DNA of 64,000 bases. Source: Polynucleobacter sp. MWH-UH35A (GTDB taxonomy: Bacteria; Pseudomonadota; Gammaproteobacteria; Burkholderiales; Burkholderiaceae). The position numbers and the translations under genes are program-made. The notes under the pieces were generated by a model, which was not told the DNA's origin, ran no database searches, and saw only the letters and a program-made list of their open reading frames with translations. Of this stretch, positions 9,930-20,435 are shown in pieces (position 1 is the stretch's first letter; each line of letters opens with the position of its first letter). The stretch is taken from the NCBI RefSeq assembly GCF_018687075.1, contig NZ_CP061285.1:1798001-1862000 (forward strand), in the 5' to 3' direction.

Positions 9930-12827
9930 ATGAATAACGAAATCAAGATCCGCGGTGCACGCACCCACAACCTCAAAAACATCAATCTAGACATTCCTAG
10001 AGAGAAACTTGTCGTACTTACCGGTCTATCGGGTTCAGGCAAAAGCTCGTTGGCTTTTGACACCCTGTATGCAGAAGGTCAACGCCGCTATGTTGAATCT
10101 CTCTCAGCTTATGCCCGTCAGTTTTTGCAACTCATGGAAAAGCCGGATGTCGACACGATTGAAGGACTTTCACCAGCGATTTCGATTGAACAAAAGGCGA
10201 CTAGCCATAACCCGCGCTCAACCGTAGGCACCGTTACTGAAATTCATGATTACTTACGTTTGTTGTTTGCGCGCGCAGGCACGCCGCATTGCCCAGACCA
10301 CGATCTTCCATTAGAGGCACAAAGCGTCTCTCAAATGGTCGACACCGTTTTGTCGATGCCAGAAGATACAAAGTTGATGGTCTTGGCCCCCGTTGTCAGC
10401 GAGCGCAAAGGCGAATTCATTGATCTCTTCCAAGATCTGCAAGCACAGGGCTTTGTGCGCTTTCGGGTACGCTCTGGCGGTGGCGCAGCTAACGCTGCTA
10501 AGGCGGAAATCTTTGAAGTAGATCATCTACCCACCCTAAAGAAAAACGATAAGCACTCAATTGAAGTCGTAGTAGATCGCATTAAAGTGCGACCCGATAT
10601 TCAGCAACGTTTAGCAGAATCCTTTGAAACTGCATTACGTCTTGCCGATGGTAAGGCCATGATCGTGGATATGGATTCAGGCAAAGAGATGATTTTCTCG
10701 AGCAAGTTTGCTTGCCCAGTATGTTCATATTCATTACAAGAATTAGAGCCTCGCCTCTTCTCCTTTAATAATCCGATGGGTGCCTGTCCATCGTGTGACG
10801 GCCTTGGCCACCAGTCCTTCTTTGATCCAAAAAGAATTGTTGCTCATCCCGATTTATCGCTAGCATCAGGTGCTATTAAGGGCTGGGATCGTCGTAATCA
10901 GTTTTATTTCAAACTACTTCAGACACTAGCTAAGCATGGTGGCTTTGATGTAGAGAAGCCATTTGAGACTCTGAACAAGAAGCAGCAAGATCTCATTCTG
11001 CTGGGATCCGGTGATGTCACTATTCCGTTTGAGTACATCAATGAACGCGGCAAAAACAGTATTCGCGAACATGCTTTTGAAGGGATTGTTGCCAACTTTG
11101 AAAGACGCTATCGCGAAACCGATTCGATGACAGTGCGTGAAGAATTGTCACGCTATCAGAACGTACAAACTTGCCCAGAATGCAACGGTAGCCGCTTACG
11201 TAAAGAAGCTCGCTTTGTCAAAGTTGGTGAAAAGAAACAATCACGTGCTATTTATGAAATTAGCGCACTGCCACTCAAAGAAGCTAAAGAATATTTTGAA
11301 GCGCTTGAACTCAAGGGCGCTAAACGAGAAATCGCCGACAAAATTGTTAAGGAGATCAGTGCACGCCTACGCTTCTTAAATGACGTAGGCCTTGACTACC
11401 TCTCGCTGGAGCGCAGTGCCGACACCCTGTCTGGCGGTGAAGCACAGCGTATACGCCTCGCAAGCCAGATTGGCTCTGGCTTAACGGGTGTGATGTATGT
11501 TTTAGATGAACCTTCTATTGGCCTCCATCAACGTGATAACGATCGCTTGATTGGAACCCTGAAGCACTTACGCGATTTGGGCAATAGTGTTTTGGTAGTT
11601 GAGCACGATGAAGACATGATCCGCGCCTCTGACTGGGTAATCGATATTGGCCCTGGTGCGGGCGTTCATGGCGGTGAAGTGGTCGCACAAGGCACACCTA
11701 CAGAAGTTGAGGCAAACACGAACTCCTTAACTGGCGCCTATCTTGCTAGCCGAGAAGCGATTGCGGTTCCAGAAAAACGAATTCCTGTAAATGATCGCTT
11801 CCTAGAAATCATCGGTGCACGTGGTAATAATCTGCAATCTGTACACGCCAAGATTCCAGTTGGCTTGTTAACTTGCGTTACAGGTGTATCGGGTTCCGGT
11901 AAATCTACCTTGATTAACGACACTCTCCATCATGCCGTTGCACAACATCTTTACGGCTCGAATACAGAACCTGCAGCACACGATGCGATCAAGGGTTTAG
12001 AGCACTTCGATAAGGTAATTAGTGTTGATCAATCTCCGATCGGCAGAACTCCACGCTCTAATCCTGCAACCTACACAGGGCTATTTACTCCGATTAGAGA
12101 GCTCTTTGCCGGCGTTCCTGCATCACGTGAACGAGGCTATGAGGCAGGTCGCTTTTCCTTTAACGTTAAAGGCGGTCGCTGTGATTCTTGTGAAGGCGAT
12201 GGTGTTCTCAAAGTAGAAATGCATTTCTTGCCCGACGTTTATGTGCCATGCGATGTTTGTCATGGCAAGCGTTATAACCGCGAGACTTTAGATATTCGCT
12301 ACAAAGGTAAGAATATTCATGAAGTGCTGTCGATGACTATTGAACAAGCCCATGAGTTTTTTGAAGCAGTCCCTGTAGTTAAACGCAAACTCAAAACATT
12401 GCTAGATGTAGGTCTGGGTTATGTAAAGCTTGGACAAAGTGCCACCACCCTCTCTGGTGGAGAAGCACAACGCGTAAAACTCTCGCTTGAGCTCTCTAAG
12501 CGCGACACCGGCAGAACCTTGTACATCCTAGACGAACCGACTACTGGATTGCATTTCCATGACATTCAGTTATTACTATCAGTCATCCAAACACTCAAGA
12601 AGCAGGGCAACACAATTGTCATCATTGAGCACAACCTTGATGTCATTAAAACGGCTGACTGGATTATTGACTTAGGACCAAAAGGCGGAGCAGGTGGCGG
12701 ACAAATTATTGCTACTGGCACGCCAGAGGATGTTGCGAAGAATGAAGTCAGCTTTACGGGCCACTACTTAGCACCTTTGCTCACTCGCAAAACTTCTACG
12801 CCTGCAGCAAGCAAAAAGAAAAAGTAA
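9930..12827 (+). CDS. uvrA: Excinuclease ABC subunit A
   Basis: UvrA is the damage-sensing ATPase of nucleotide excision repair. The 965-residue protein has two ABC modules: Walker [10 protein letters not shown] at 32-40 and GVSGSGKST in the second half. Each has a signature ([36 protein letters not shown]) and a Walker B ending [10 protein letters not shown] or [10 protein letters not shown]. Zinc-binding cysteine pairs are seen at CPVC and CPSC in the first half and CDSC and CDVC in the second. The C-terminus ends in a lysine-rich tail (KKKK). Nothing on the same strand follows it; the next gene is convergent after 32 bases. Confidence 0.98.
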   Translation: MNNEIKIRGARTHNLKNINLDIPREKLVVLTGLSGSGKSSLAFDTLYAEGQRRYVESLSAYARQFLQLMEKPDVDTIEGLSPAISIEQKATSHNPRSTVGTVTEIHDYLRLLFARAGTPHCPDHDLPLEAQSVSQMVDTVLSMPEDTKLMVLAPVVSERKGEFIDLFQDLQAQGFVRFRVRSGGGAANAAKAEIFEVDHLPTLKKNDKHSIEVVVDRIKVRPDIQQRLAESFETALRLADGKAMIVDMDSGKEMIFSSKFACPVCSYSLQELEPRLFSFNNPMGACPSCDGLGHQSFFDPKRIVAHPDLSLASGAIKGWDRRNQFYFKLLQTLAKHGGFDVEKPFETLNKKQQDLILLGSGDVTIPFEYINERGKNSIREHAFEGIVANFERRYRETDSMTVREELSRYQNVQTCPECNGSRLRKEARFVKVGEKKQSRAIYEISALPLKEAKEYFEALELKGAKREIADKIVKEISARLRFLNDVGLDYLSLERSADTLSGGEAQRIRLASQIGSGLTGVMYVLDEPSIGLHQRDNDRLIGTLKHLRDLGNSVLVVEHDEDMIRASDWVIDIGPGAGVHGGEVVAQGTPTEVEANTNSLTGAYLASREAIAVPEKRIPVNDRFLEIIGARGNNLQSVHAKIPVGLLTCVTGVSGSGKSTLINDTLHHAVAQHLYGSNTEPAAHDAIKGLEHFDKVISVDQSPIGRTPRSNPATYTGLFTPIRELFAGVPASRERGYEAGRFSFNVKGGRCDSCEGDGVLKVEMHFLPDVYVPCDVCHGKRYNRETLDIRYKGKNIHEVLSMTIEQAHEFFEAVPVVKRKLKTLLDVGLGYVKLGQSATTLSGGEAQRVKLSLELSKRDTGRTLYILDEPTTGLHFHDIQLLLSVIQTLKKQGNTIVIIEHNLDVIKTADWIIDLGPKGGAGGGQIIATGTPEDVAKNEVSFTGHYLAPLLTRKTSTPAASKKKK

Positions 12828-12859
12828 GCATTAAAGCTTGAGGCCTTGCAAGAATGATC

Positions 12860-14842
12860 TCAGAGCAATTTAGCTTCGGCTAAATCCGTTGCCTCTGAAT
12901 TACCTGAGATCACCAAAATATCATTAGCCTCAAGTATGAGATCTGGGGCGGGGTCTAGCTTCACATAGTCAGCGTTTCGACCTTTACGACGGACAGCCTG
13001 AACATTGACGCCCTCTTTGTCTAGGTCAAGCTCACCCAGGGTTTTACCAATCGCCTGCGAATGCGGCAACAGAGTAATGGCATGTAAGCGCCAGGATTCA
13101 TTCGAGCCAAAGTCATCGTCTGCCGATCCGCGAAAGTAACCTCGTAACAAGCTATAACGCTCTTCCCTTGCGGTTGTTATGCGCCGCACCACCTTACGCA
13201 TGGGCACCCCCATGATCAGCAGAACATGTGAGGCAATCATTAAGCTGCCTTCAATGAGTTCGGGTACGACTTCTGTAGCCCCAGCAGCCTGTAACTTGGC
13301 AATATCCGCATCATCTCTAGTACGCACTAATACAGTCATCCCTGGACGCAAGTGCTCCACTTGACGAAGAACACGCATGCTTGCGGCAGTATCAGCATAA
13401 GTAATCACCACTGCCTTTGCTCTTGAAAGGCCTGCAGCAACCAAATAATTTTCACGGCTGGCATCGCCATACACCACATTGTCGCCAGCAGCAGCCGCCT
13501 CTTTAACACGATCGGGATCTAAATCTAAAGCGATGTAAGGAATCTTTTCTTGGTCAAGCATGCGGGCTAAACTTTGGCCAGAACGACCAAAGCCGCAAAT
13601 GACTACATGGTTTTCATTACGCACACTCTTGGCGGCAACGCGAGTCAGCGCAAGTGATTGCAGCAACCACTCATTACTAGAAAAACGCATCGCAATACGG
13701 TCGCTATATTCAATTAGGAAGGGCGCGCAAAACATCGAGATCAACATGGCCGCTAGCACCGCCTGACTCAAAGTCGGATCAATTAAATCCAAACCATCAA
13801 TTTGATTGAGTAACACAAAGCCAAATTCACCTGCCTGAGCCAAGCACAAGCCAGTTCTAATAGAGATGCCAGGACTTGAACCAAACGCCCTTGACAGAAG
13901 CGCGATAAGTCCAAATTTAAAGACCAGTGGGCCAACTAATAAAGCCAAGACAAGCATCCACTGCTCACCAATTACATTGAAATCGAGCAGCATGCCAATC
14001 GTTATAAAGAAGAGACCTAGCAAGACATCGCGGAACGGTTTGACATCCTCCTCTACCTGATGTCGATACGGTGTTTCAGAAATCAACATGCCCGCTAAGA
14101 ACGCACCTAGCGCCAACGATAAGCCAAAGTGCTCAGTCAATCCCGCCATGCCCAACACGATCAACAAGAGATTCAACATGAATAACTCTTGTGAACGCAA
14201 CTTAGCAACCAACCTAAACCAATGACTCATCAAGCTTTGGCCGATAAAGAAAATCAATACCAAAGCTACTGTGATTTTGATCGAGGCTGCAGTAAGTGCA
14301 ACAAATAAGTCTGAAGGATTTTTTCCAAGCGATGGCAATAAGATCAATAAGAAGACCACGGCCAAATCTTGGAATAACAAAATACCTACTACATTGCGAC
14401 CGTGTTCAGTCTCTAATTCAGCACGATCAGAAATCAGCTTGGTCACAATTGCGGTCGATGACATTGCCAGCGCACCACCCAAAGCAATCGCAGCGTGCCA
14501 AGAGATGGGATAAATCCAATTCATTAATAAGCTAGCTGGGATCGCCAACAGCATTGTCAGAATGACTTGGCTGCCACCAAGCCCAAATACGATAGCTCGC
14601 ATTGCCCGCAATTTATGCAGGTTAAACTCCAGACCAATCGAGAACATCAAAAAAACCACCCCGAATTCAGCCAAATACTTCACCGTAGCCGAATCGTTTG
14701 CCAAACCAAAGGCATGGGGGCCAATCAGTACGCCAATGGCCAAATAGCCCAAAATAGGGGGTAAGCCAAAATAGCGGAAAATAACCACTCCGGCCACACC
14801 CGAGGCCAGGAGAATGAGGGTTAATTGAAGGACTGACGGCAT
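12860..14842 (-). CDS. CPA2-family monovalent cation:proton antiporter, KefB/KefC-like
   Basis: The 660-residue protein has an N-terminal antiporter domain of about 12 hydrophobic segments to residue ~385. An RCK/TrkA-N domain starts at HVVICGFGRSGQSLARML near residue 410, a Rossmann glycine motif. A TrkA-C domain occupies the last ~90 residues. Proteins of this build exchange K+ or Na+ for H+; KefB and KefC are gated by glutathione adducts, and glutathione synthesis genes are present in this window. I see no ancillary kefG or kefF gene, so the ion and gating are uncertain. It is divergent from kdsD with only 11 bases between the start codons. Confidence 0.88.
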   Translation of the reverse strand: MPSVLQLTLILLASGVAGVVIFRYFGLPPILGYLAIGVLIGPHAFGLANDSATVKYLAEFGVVFLMFSIGLEFNLHKLRAMRAIVFGLGGSQVILTMLLAIPASLLMNWIYPISWHAAIALGGALAMSSTAIVTKLISDRAELETEHGRNVVGILLFQDLAVVFLLILLPSLGKNPSDLFVALTAASIKITVALVLIFFIGQSLMSHWFRLVAKLRSQELFMLNLLLIVLGMAGLTEHFGLSLALGAFLAGMLISETPYRHQVEEDVKPFRDVLLGLFFITIGMLLDFNVIGEQWMLVLALLVGPLVFKFGLIALLSRAFGSSPGISIRTGLCLAQAGEFGFVLLNQIDGLDLIDPTLSQAVLAAMLISMFCAPFLIEYSDRIAMRFSSNEWLLQSLALTRVAAKSVRNENHVVICGFGRSGQSLARMLDQEKIPYIALDLDPDRVKEAAAAGDNVVYGDASRENYLVAAGLSRAKAVVITYADTAASMRVLRQVEHLRPGMTVLVRTRDDADIAKLQAAGATEVVPELIEGSLMIASHVLLIMGVPMRKVVRRITTAREERYSLLRGYFRGSADDDFGSNESWRLHAITLLPHSQAIGKTLGELDLDKEGVNVQAVRRKGRNADYVKLDPAPDLILEANDILVISGNSEATDLAEAKLL

Positions 14843-14853
14843 ATACTTACTCG

Positions 14854-15846
14854 ATGATAGCTAAGACTCGTGAACGTACCCTAAAGCTTGCGCGCGACAC
14901 CCTCACTATTGAGGCTGCTGCACTGCAAACCATGCGTGATCGCCTTGAGGGCGCCAATGCGGATGCTCTCGTCCTGGCGGTTGAGCTTTTACATGGCTGC
15001 AAGGGCAGAATCGTCGTTTCTGGAATCGGCAAATCGGGGCATATTGCCCGCAAAATTGCCGCCACCTTCGCCTCCACAGGCTCCCCCGCCTTTTTTGTAC
15101 ACCCTGCAGAAGCCAGCCATGGTGATTTAGGCATGGTTACAAGAGACGATGTTTTTGTCGCGCTCTCCAATTCTGGAGAGACCGACGAGCTTCTTACCAT
15201 CGTTCCAATTGTCAAACGCACCGGCGCAAAACTCATTGCTCTGACTGGCGCTCCAAATTCTTCTCTGGCCAAGTTGGCTGATGCTCATTTAGATACCAGC
15301 GTAGAAAAAGAAGCATGCCCTTTAAATCTTGCACCCACCACTAGCACTACTGCAGCTTTAGCAATGGGTGATGCACTAGCGGTTGCCTTACTAGATGCTC
15401 GCGGTTTTGAGGCAGAAGACTTCATTCGCTCTCACCCAGGCGGCAGACTCGGTCGCAAACAACTGATGCATGTGAGTGAAGTCATGCGCAGTCTTGCAGA
15501 TACCCCAAAGATTTCTATCGACGCCTCCCTACAAGACGCCTTGTTAGAGATGACGTCCAAGCGGATGGGCATGGTGGTTATTCTGGATGCCAATAAAAAA
15601 GTGTTTGGCATACTGACTGATGGAGACTTACGTCGCCTTCTAGAAAAAACAACTAATCTTGACGGCATCAAACTCGAGAGTGCCACTACTGCCGACCCTC
15701 GCACTATTCCAGCAGAACTACTTGCTGAAGAAGCGATTGAGATGATGGAAAAACATCGCATCAATCATCTAGTGGTGACTGATGACAAAGGACACTTGCT
15801 AGGCGCCTTAAATCTGCATGATTTATTTGCAGCAAAAGTGATTTAG
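14854..15846 (+). CDS. kdsD: Arabinose-5-phosphate isomerase (KpsF/GutQ family)
   Basis: KdsD interconverts ribulose 5-phosphate and arabinose 5-phosphate, the entry step to Kdo and LPS inner core. The 330-residue protein has an N-terminal SIS sugar-isomerase domain (SGIGKSGHIARKIAATFAS near residue 53; ASHGDLGMV near 89; LAPTTSTTAALAMGDALA) and two C-terminal CBS domains from about residue 210. That is the full KdsD length. It heads a same-strand run with kdsC, lptC, lptA and lptB, which supports LPS biosynthesis over the sugar-alcohol role of GutQ. Confidence 0.95.
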   Translation: MIAKTRERTLKLARDTLTIEAAALQTMRDRLEGANADALVLAVELLHGCKGRIVVSGIGKSGHIARKIAATFASTGSPAFFVHPAEASHGDLGMVTRDDVFVALSNSGETDELLTIVPIVKRTGAKLIALTGAPNSSLAKLADAHLDTSVEKEACPLNLAPTTSTTAALAMGDALAVALLDARGFEAEDFIRSHPGGRLGRKQLMHVSEVMRSLADTPKISIDASLQDALLEMTSKRMGMVVILDANKKVFGILTDGDLRRLLEKTTNLDGIKLESATTADPRTIPAELLAEEAIEMMEKHRINHLVVTDDKGHLLGALNLHDLFAAKVI

Positions 15847-15881
15847 TCATTTAATTTCATACGCAATCGAGCTGCCCCTAT

Positions 15882-16454
15882 ATGCCTAGCGCCTTTAATA
15901 CCCACAACACTAACCCTCTGGCGCAACACCCTCAAGCTTGGGAGCGCGCAGGTCATGTGAAGCTCCTAGTTTTGGATGTTGATGGTGTTTTAACAAACGG
16001 ACAAGTTTGGATTGGCGCTGATGGTAAAGAGTCTTTAAAAGCGTTTGATATTCAAGATGGATTGGGTATTAAATTATTGGAGCAATGTGGCATTCCCACT
16101 GCCATCATCACTGGCAGAAATTCCAAAATGGTCTTGGCACGCTGCGAAGAGCTTGGGATTAAACACGTTCACATGGGTGTTGAAAATAAAGCCATTGCAT
16201 TGGCAGAGGTCACTAAATCCTTAGGACTCACTTCAGCAGATTGCGCTGTTATGGGTGACGACTGGCCAGACATGCAAATGATGAAGAATGCGGGTTTGCG
16301 CATTTGTCCCGCACAAGGTCATGAGGCTGTTAAAGAATTTGCTCATTTAGTAACGACCCGCAATGGCGGCAATAGCGCAGTCCGCGAAGTATGTGACCTG
16401 ATTCTGAAAGCACAAAATCACTACGAAGAATTATTAAGTAAAGCTCGTAGCTAA
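15882..16454 (+). CDS. kdsC: 3-deoxy-D-manno-octulosonate 8-phosphate phosphatase
   Basis: KdsC removes phosphate from Kdo-8-P to give Kdo. The 190-residue protein is a C0-type HAD phosphatase without a large cap. The nucleophile motif is LDVDGVLTNGQVW, with aspartates D32 and D34. A second motif is AIITGRNS near residue 79, and the acidic third motif is VMGDDWPDMQMM near residue 124. It follows kdsD by 35 bases and precedes lptC by 3 bases, which fits one operon. Confidence 0.95.
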   Translation: MPSAFNTHNTNPLAQHPQAWERAGHVKLLVLDVDGVLTNGQVWIGADGKESLKAFDIQDGLGIKLLEQCGIPTAIITGRNSKMVLARCEELGIKHVHMGVENKAIALAEVTKSLGLTSADCAVMGDDWPDMQMMKNAGLRICPAQGHEAVKEFAHLVTTRNGGNSAVREVCDLILKAQNHYEELLSKARS

Positions 16455-16457
16455 GAC

Positions 16458-17099
16458 ATGCAACTAAACCCTCAACACATCAAACTCAGTATTGGTCGCG
16501 CCTTTTTGCGTCTCATGCCGTTGATTCTGATGGGGGCACTCACACTGGCAACTTTTTGGTTTGTACAAAAAAATGCGCCGCCAGAAAAATCAGCGCTTGA
16601 GCGCGTGCGACTTCATGAGCCTGACTACACGATTAAGGATGGTGCGCTTTCTGCCCTTAATGAACTGGGCAACACTAAATATCGAATCCTGGGCGTCAAA
16701 GTGACCCACTATGACGATGATGCCTCTATCGATATCCTAACGCCTCGCATGCGCTTATTCCAACCCGAGAAAGCGCCGGTAACTGTCAAGTCAGATACAG
16801 GGCATCTTGATGGCGACCTCACTATCCTAGATTTATACGATAACGCCAGCATCTTTCGACCAGCTCAAGCAGCCAGCGCATCTCAACCAGCAACCTTAAG
16901 AATGCTGGCTAGTTCTAGCTATTTCAAAGTACTCATTAATGATGACATTGTTGAAACAGACAGGCCAATTACGCTTGAACAAGGAATGTCGATCATGCAC
17001 TCTACTGAGGGTGGCGTGTTTAACAATATTGAACAAAGCATGGTGTTGAATGGTCAAGTCAAAGGACGCATTGAACGTGCGCCACGGAGCAATCCATAA
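16458..17099 (+). CDS. lptC: LPS export system protein LptC
   Basis: LptC is the inner-membrane-anchored periplasmic protein that takes LPS from LptB2FG and passes it to LptA. The 213-residue sequence has one N-terminal transmembrane segment (about residues 18-36, LMPLILMGALTLATFW) followed by a periplasmic beta-jellyroll region with low motif conservation. Assignment rests on this build, its length, and its place between kdsC and lptA. lptA begins one base after its stop. Confidence 0.9.
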   Translation: MQLNPQHIKLSIGRAFLRLMPLILMGALTLATFWFVQKNAPPEKSALERVRLHEPDYTIKDGALSALNELGNTKYRILGVKVTHYDDDASIDILTPRMRLFQPEKAPVTVKSDTGHLDGDLTILDLYDNASIFRPAQAASASQPATLRMLASSSYFKVLINDDIVETDRPITLEQGMSIMHSTEGGVFNNIEQSMVLNGQVKGRIERAPRSNP

Positions 17100-17100
17100 A

Positions 17101-17673
17101 ATGCTTCCGATGAATTACTCGCTGACTCGTGTCACTCTACTTAGCTATCTCGTACTTGGTCTCACCATCACTTCTTTTGTGCACGCTGAAAAAGCAGATC
17201 AAGATAAGCCCGTCATCTTGGAAGCAGAAAAAGTTTCTGTGAATGATGTGAAGCAAGTCTACGACCTCAATGGTCAAGTATTGCTGATTAAAGGCAGCAT
17301 CATTGTGACTGGTGAAGATGGTCACATTGCAGTTGATCCAGAGGGTTATGAGTTTGTCGATGTCAGTGGCACACCTGAATCCGTCGCGAGCTTTAGGCAA
17401 CGTCGTGAAGGCATCCCCGATGAATTCATGCAGGGACATGGGGCCCAAGTTACTTACGACGCCAAGACAGAACTCCTTACGATTACTGGAGATGCCAGCC
17501 TAAAGCGCCTGCTGAACATGCAAATGCTTGATCAATTGAAGGGCTGGAAAATTGAGTACGATGATGTAAAACAGTACTATCGGGTCGCGCCTCCCAAAGA
17601 TGCAAAGCCAGATGATCTGCCCTTAGCCAGAGCTATCCTTTCACCAAGACGAAAAGCAACATTAGAGAAATGA
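17101..17673 (+). CDS. lptA: LPS transport periplasmic protein LptA
   Basis: LptA forms the periplasmic bridge that carries LPS to the outer membrane. I chose the ATG at 17101 ([11 protein letters not shown]), one base after the lptC stop, over an in-frame start at 17050 inside lptC. The ATG at 17110 is an alternative. The 190-residue product has a signal peptide ([15 protein letters not shown] then EKADQDKP). The OstA-type region begins [20 protein letters not shown], followed by repeated strands. Its last codons overlap lptB by 4 bases (ATGA), which suggests translational coupling. Confidence 0.92.
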   Translation: MLPMNYSLTRVTLLSYLVLGLTITSFVHAEKADQDKPVILEAEKVSVNDVKQVYDLNGQVLLIKGSIIVTGEDGHIAVDPEGYEFVDVSGTPESVASFRQRREGIPDEFMQGHGAQVTYDAKTELLTITGDASLKRLLNMQMLDQLKGWKIEYDDVKQYYRVAPPKDAKPDDLPLARAILSPRRKATLEK

Positions 17674-18437
17674 CATCGGATCTAACTCAAGCCAGCAATG
17701 TACCAACGCTCAGCGCCCATAACTTACAAAAACGTTATGGCTCAAGAACTGTGGTTCGCGATGTATCTGTACAAGTTCGATGCGGAGAAGTTGTAGGCTT
17801 GCTCGGCCCCAATGGAGCAGGCAAAACCACTTCGTTCTACATGATTGTTGGACTAGTTCCGCTAGATGGTGGAAATATTGTTTTGGATGGCACCGACATC
17901 ACACATCTGCCCATTCATGAACGCGCACGTATGGGTCTATCTTATCTACCGCAAGAGGCTTCCGTGTTTAGAAAGCTAAATGTCGCTGAAAATATCCAAG
18001 CCGTTCTAGAGCTTCAAGTTCAAGGTGGCAAACCCCTCAGCAAAGCCGAGATCGCCAGTCGTTTAGATGAGCTTTTGGGGGAGCTCCAAATTAGCCACCT
18101 ACGCAATAATCCAGCCCTTTCTCTTTCAGGTGGAGAGCGCAGGCGAGTAGAAATTGCCAGGGCTTTAGCTTCCCAGCCAAAATTTATCTTGCTAGATGAA
18201 CCTTTTGCTGGAGTTGACCCTATTGCCGTTGGGGAAATTCAAAGGATTGTGCGTTTCTTGCGCGACCGTCAAATTGGGGTCCTCATTACCGACCATAATG
18301 TCCGCGAAACCCTAGGCATCTGCGATCATGCTTACATCATCAGCGAAGGCAGCGTATTGGCCGAAGGGAAGCCAGATCAGATTATTCAGAACGATGCAGT
18401 CAGAAGAGTCTATCTGGGCGAAAACTTCCGGATGTAA
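17670..18437 (+). CDS. lptB: LPS export ABC transporter ATP-binding protein
   Basis: LptB is the cytoplasmic ATPase that drives LPS extraction from the inner membrane with LptF and LptG, which are not in this window. The 255-residue protein has Walker [12 protein letters not shown] near residue 48, signature [15 protein letters not shown] near 150, Walker [14 protein letters not shown] near 172 and the switch histidine in ITDHNVRE. In most beta- and gammaproteobacteria the next gene is rpoN. Here 193 bases without an ORF of that type lead straight to hpf. Confidence 0.97.
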   Translation: MTSDLTQASNVPTLSAHNLQKRYGSRTVVRDVSVQVRCGEVVGLLGPNGAGKTTSFYMIVGLVPLDGGNIVLDGTDITHLPIHERARMGLSYLPQEASVFRKLNVAENIQAVLELQVQGGKPLSKAEIASRLDELLGELQISHLRNNPALSLSGGERRRVEIARALASQPKFILLDEPFAGVDPIAVGEIQRIVRFLRDRQIGVLITDHNVRETLGICDHAYIISEGSVLAEGKPDQIIQNDAVRRVYLGENFRM

Positions 18438-18630
18438 GCCCAGCAAGGCTCTCAGCCTTTTATGTAATAAAAATTGCATTCCCCTCTTGGTTTTCAGCAA
18501 ATTCGCTGATACGCTGGAGGCTCATGGTTTATTTTCCAAAAAAAACAGTTCAAAAAATTACAGGGGCTTGCTGCGCACCCCAGGTATGACTTTGCGCACG
18601 CATCTATAGCATCTATAAAAGGAGTCGCTA

Positions 18631-18954
18631 ATGAATTTGAAAATTAATAGCCGTCATGTGGAAGTTACCCCTGCCATGCGCTCTCATCTCGAGGCAGGAT
18701 TGGCCAAAATTCGTAAGCACTTCGATCACGTCATTGATGCGTCCGCCTTCTTGGTAGTAGATAAGGCCAAAGAAAAGGATCTCCGTCAGAGTGCCGAGAT
18801 CACGATTCACCTAAAAGGCAAGGATTTGTTCGCTGAAGCGCACAACGCAGATCTCTATCACGCCATGGATGCAGTGGTTGATAAACTCGAGCGTCAAGTT
18901 GTCAAACACAAAGAAAAAATCCAGGATCATCATCACGAAAAGCATTTTGAGTGA
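18631..18954 (+). CDS. hpf: Ribosome hibernation promoting factor, short form
   Basis: The 107-residue protein is the short (single-domain) HPF/YfiA type that binds the 30S decoding centre and promotes inactive 100S ribosomes. The start MNLKINSRHVEVTPAMR matches the family N-terminus, and a strong AGGAG precedes it. The C-terminus is rich in His/Lys/Glu (KHKEKIQDHHHEKHFE). It lies between lptB and ptsN as usual, apart from the absent rpoN. Confidence 0.94.
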   Translation: MNLKINSRHVEVTPAMRSHLEAGLAKIRKHFDHVIDASAFLVVDKAKEKDLRQSAEITIHLKGKDLFAEAHNADLYHAMDAVVDKLERQVVKHKEKIQDHHHEKHFE

Positions 18955-18987
18955 GCGATCTCGTCGGGACACCTATAATCAATTCAC

Positions 18988-19449
18988 ATGAATGCCCTGA
19001 CTAATCTATTTACCCCCGACTGCATTGCATTGGATGTCCCTGCCAAAAGCAGGGCTGATGCATTTGCAGCCGCTGGAGAGTTGTTCGCCAAACAAACTGG
19101 TATTGGGGCAAGCGCTGTGGTTGAATTCCTCAATGCACGTGAGAATTTAGGCTCTACCGCACTCGGTGCCGGTGTAGCCATACCTCATGGCCGCGTCAAA
19201 GGCTTAAAAAGCCCTAGCGCTGCGTTTATGAGATTGCAAGCGCCAATTGATTTTGCTGCGCCTGACAATGACCCTGTGTCTGTTCTGATTTTTTTATTGG
19301 TGCCAGAAAAAGCAACTCAACAGCATCTAGAAATTTTGTCTTCGATTGCCCAGCTCCTATCTGATGCCGACGCTCGTCAGACTCTATCCACCGCAGCAGA
19401 CCCTGTGAAAGTTTGCGAACTGTTACAACGCTGGGGCACAGCAAAATGA
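18988..19449 (+). CDS. ptsN: PTS nitrogen-type EIIA component
   Basis: PtsN (EIIA-Ntr) is a phospho-accepting regulator fed by EI and HPr that modulates processes such as potassium handling and nitrogen or carbon balance. The 153-residue protein has the phosphorylated histidine H67 in the motif [11 protein letters not shown]. Its last bases overlap hprK (ATGA), implying coupled translation. The matching EI and HPr genes are at 50866-52892. There is no fused GAF domain, so this is not PtsP. Confidence 0.95.
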   Translation: MNALTNLFTPDCIALDVPAKSRADAFAAAGELFAKQTGIGASAVVEFLNARENLGSTALGAGVAIPHGRVKGLKSPSAAFMRLQAPIDFAAPDNDPVSVLIFLLVPEKATQQHLEILSSIAQLLSDADARQTLSTAADPVKVCELLQRWGTAK

Positions 19450-20432
19450 CACAGCCATTACTCTTAGACGGAGTAACTGCTCAGCAGATTTTTGATGACA
19501 ATGTTTCAGAATTAAAACTATCTTGGATAGGCGGCCTTGAAGGTGCCGACCGCACTTTTCCGCCTGAGGCAGTTAAAGCTGCCGCTGCCAGCTCAGACTT
19601 AGTAGGTCACTTAAACCTCATTCACCCGAGCCGAATTCAAATCTTTGGCGAACAAGAAGTTGACTACCACGCTGCTCTAGAGCCAAAACAAAGACAAGAG
19701 CAAATTGCAAGTCTAATATCGAAGACGCCACCTTGTGTCATTGTGGCCGATGGTAAAAGCGCAGATTCAGACTTGCAATTATTCTGCCAGCGCTCCTCAA
19801 CACCTTTATTCACCACGGCAATTTCTGCTGCGGAAGTCATTGACCATTTACGCACTTACCTCACCAAAATTGGTGCACCTCAAATCACAATGCATGGTGT
19901 CTTTATGGACATCTTGGGTTTAGGCGTCCTCCTCACCGGTGAATCTGGCCTTGGCAAAAGTGAATTAGGTCTCGAATTGATTTCTCGTGGGCACGGATTA
20001 GTAGCAGACGATGCCGTTGACTTTGCACGTCTCGGACCCGATTACATCGAAGGTCGCTGCCCCGTAATCTTACGCAACCTCCTTGAAGTTCGTGGCCTAG
20101 GCTTATTAGATATTCGTACGATCTTTGGTGAAACTGCAGTGCGCCGCAAATTAAAGCTGCGGCTGATTGTTCAATTGGTTCGCAGGACCGATGGTGAATT
20201 TGAGCGCCTGCCTTTGGAGGCCCAGCATGTTGATGTTTTGGGTATTCCTATTCGTACAGTCAAAATTCAGGTTGCTGCAGGCCGCAACTTGGCGGTATTA
20301 GTTGAGGCAGCTGTGCGCAATACGATTTTGCAATTGCGCGGCATCGACACCTTAAAAGAGTTTATTGAGCGTCAACGCATTCAGATGAATGCCGAAGCAG
20401 ACAATATCAAGTCACAAGGTCGCTTACTTTAA
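19446..20432 (+). CDS. hprK: HPr kinase/phosphorylase
   Basis: HprK phosphorylates and dephosphorylates HPr on serine 46. I chose the ATG at 19446 ([14 protein letters not shown]), which overlaps the ptsN stop by 4 bases, instead of an in-frame upstream start inside ptsN. The 328-residue product has the family H150 just before the Walker A GESGLGKS (165-172), and the HprK signature region around [16 protein letters not shown]. Target HPr in this window carries S46, so the pair should be functional. In proteobacteria this system is regulatory. Confidence 0.96.
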   Translation: MTQPLLLDGVTAQQIFDDNVSELKLSWIGGLEGADRTFPPEAVKAAAASSDLVGHLNLIHPSRIQIFGEQEVDYHAALEPKQRQEQIASLISKTPPCVIVADGKSADSDLQLFCQRSSTPLFTTAISAAEVIDHLRTYLTKIGAPQITMHGVFMDILGLGVLLTGESGLGKSELGLELISRGHGLVADDAVDFARLGPDYIEGRCPVILRNLLEVRGLGLLDIRTIFGETAVRRKLKLRLIVQLVRRTDGEFERLPLEAQHVDVLGIPIRTVKIQVAAGRNLAVLVEAAVRNTILQLRGIDTLKEFIERQRIQMNAEADNIKSQGRLL

Positions 20433-20435
20433 GCC

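Noticed and set aside
12828..12859. Terminator between uvrA and the KefB-like gene
   Set aside because: The short gap has only weak complementary bases and no T run.
18438..18630. Remnant of rpoN
   Set aside because: No frame in this gap encodes the RpoN box or other RpoN-like segments, so there is no visible pseudogene.
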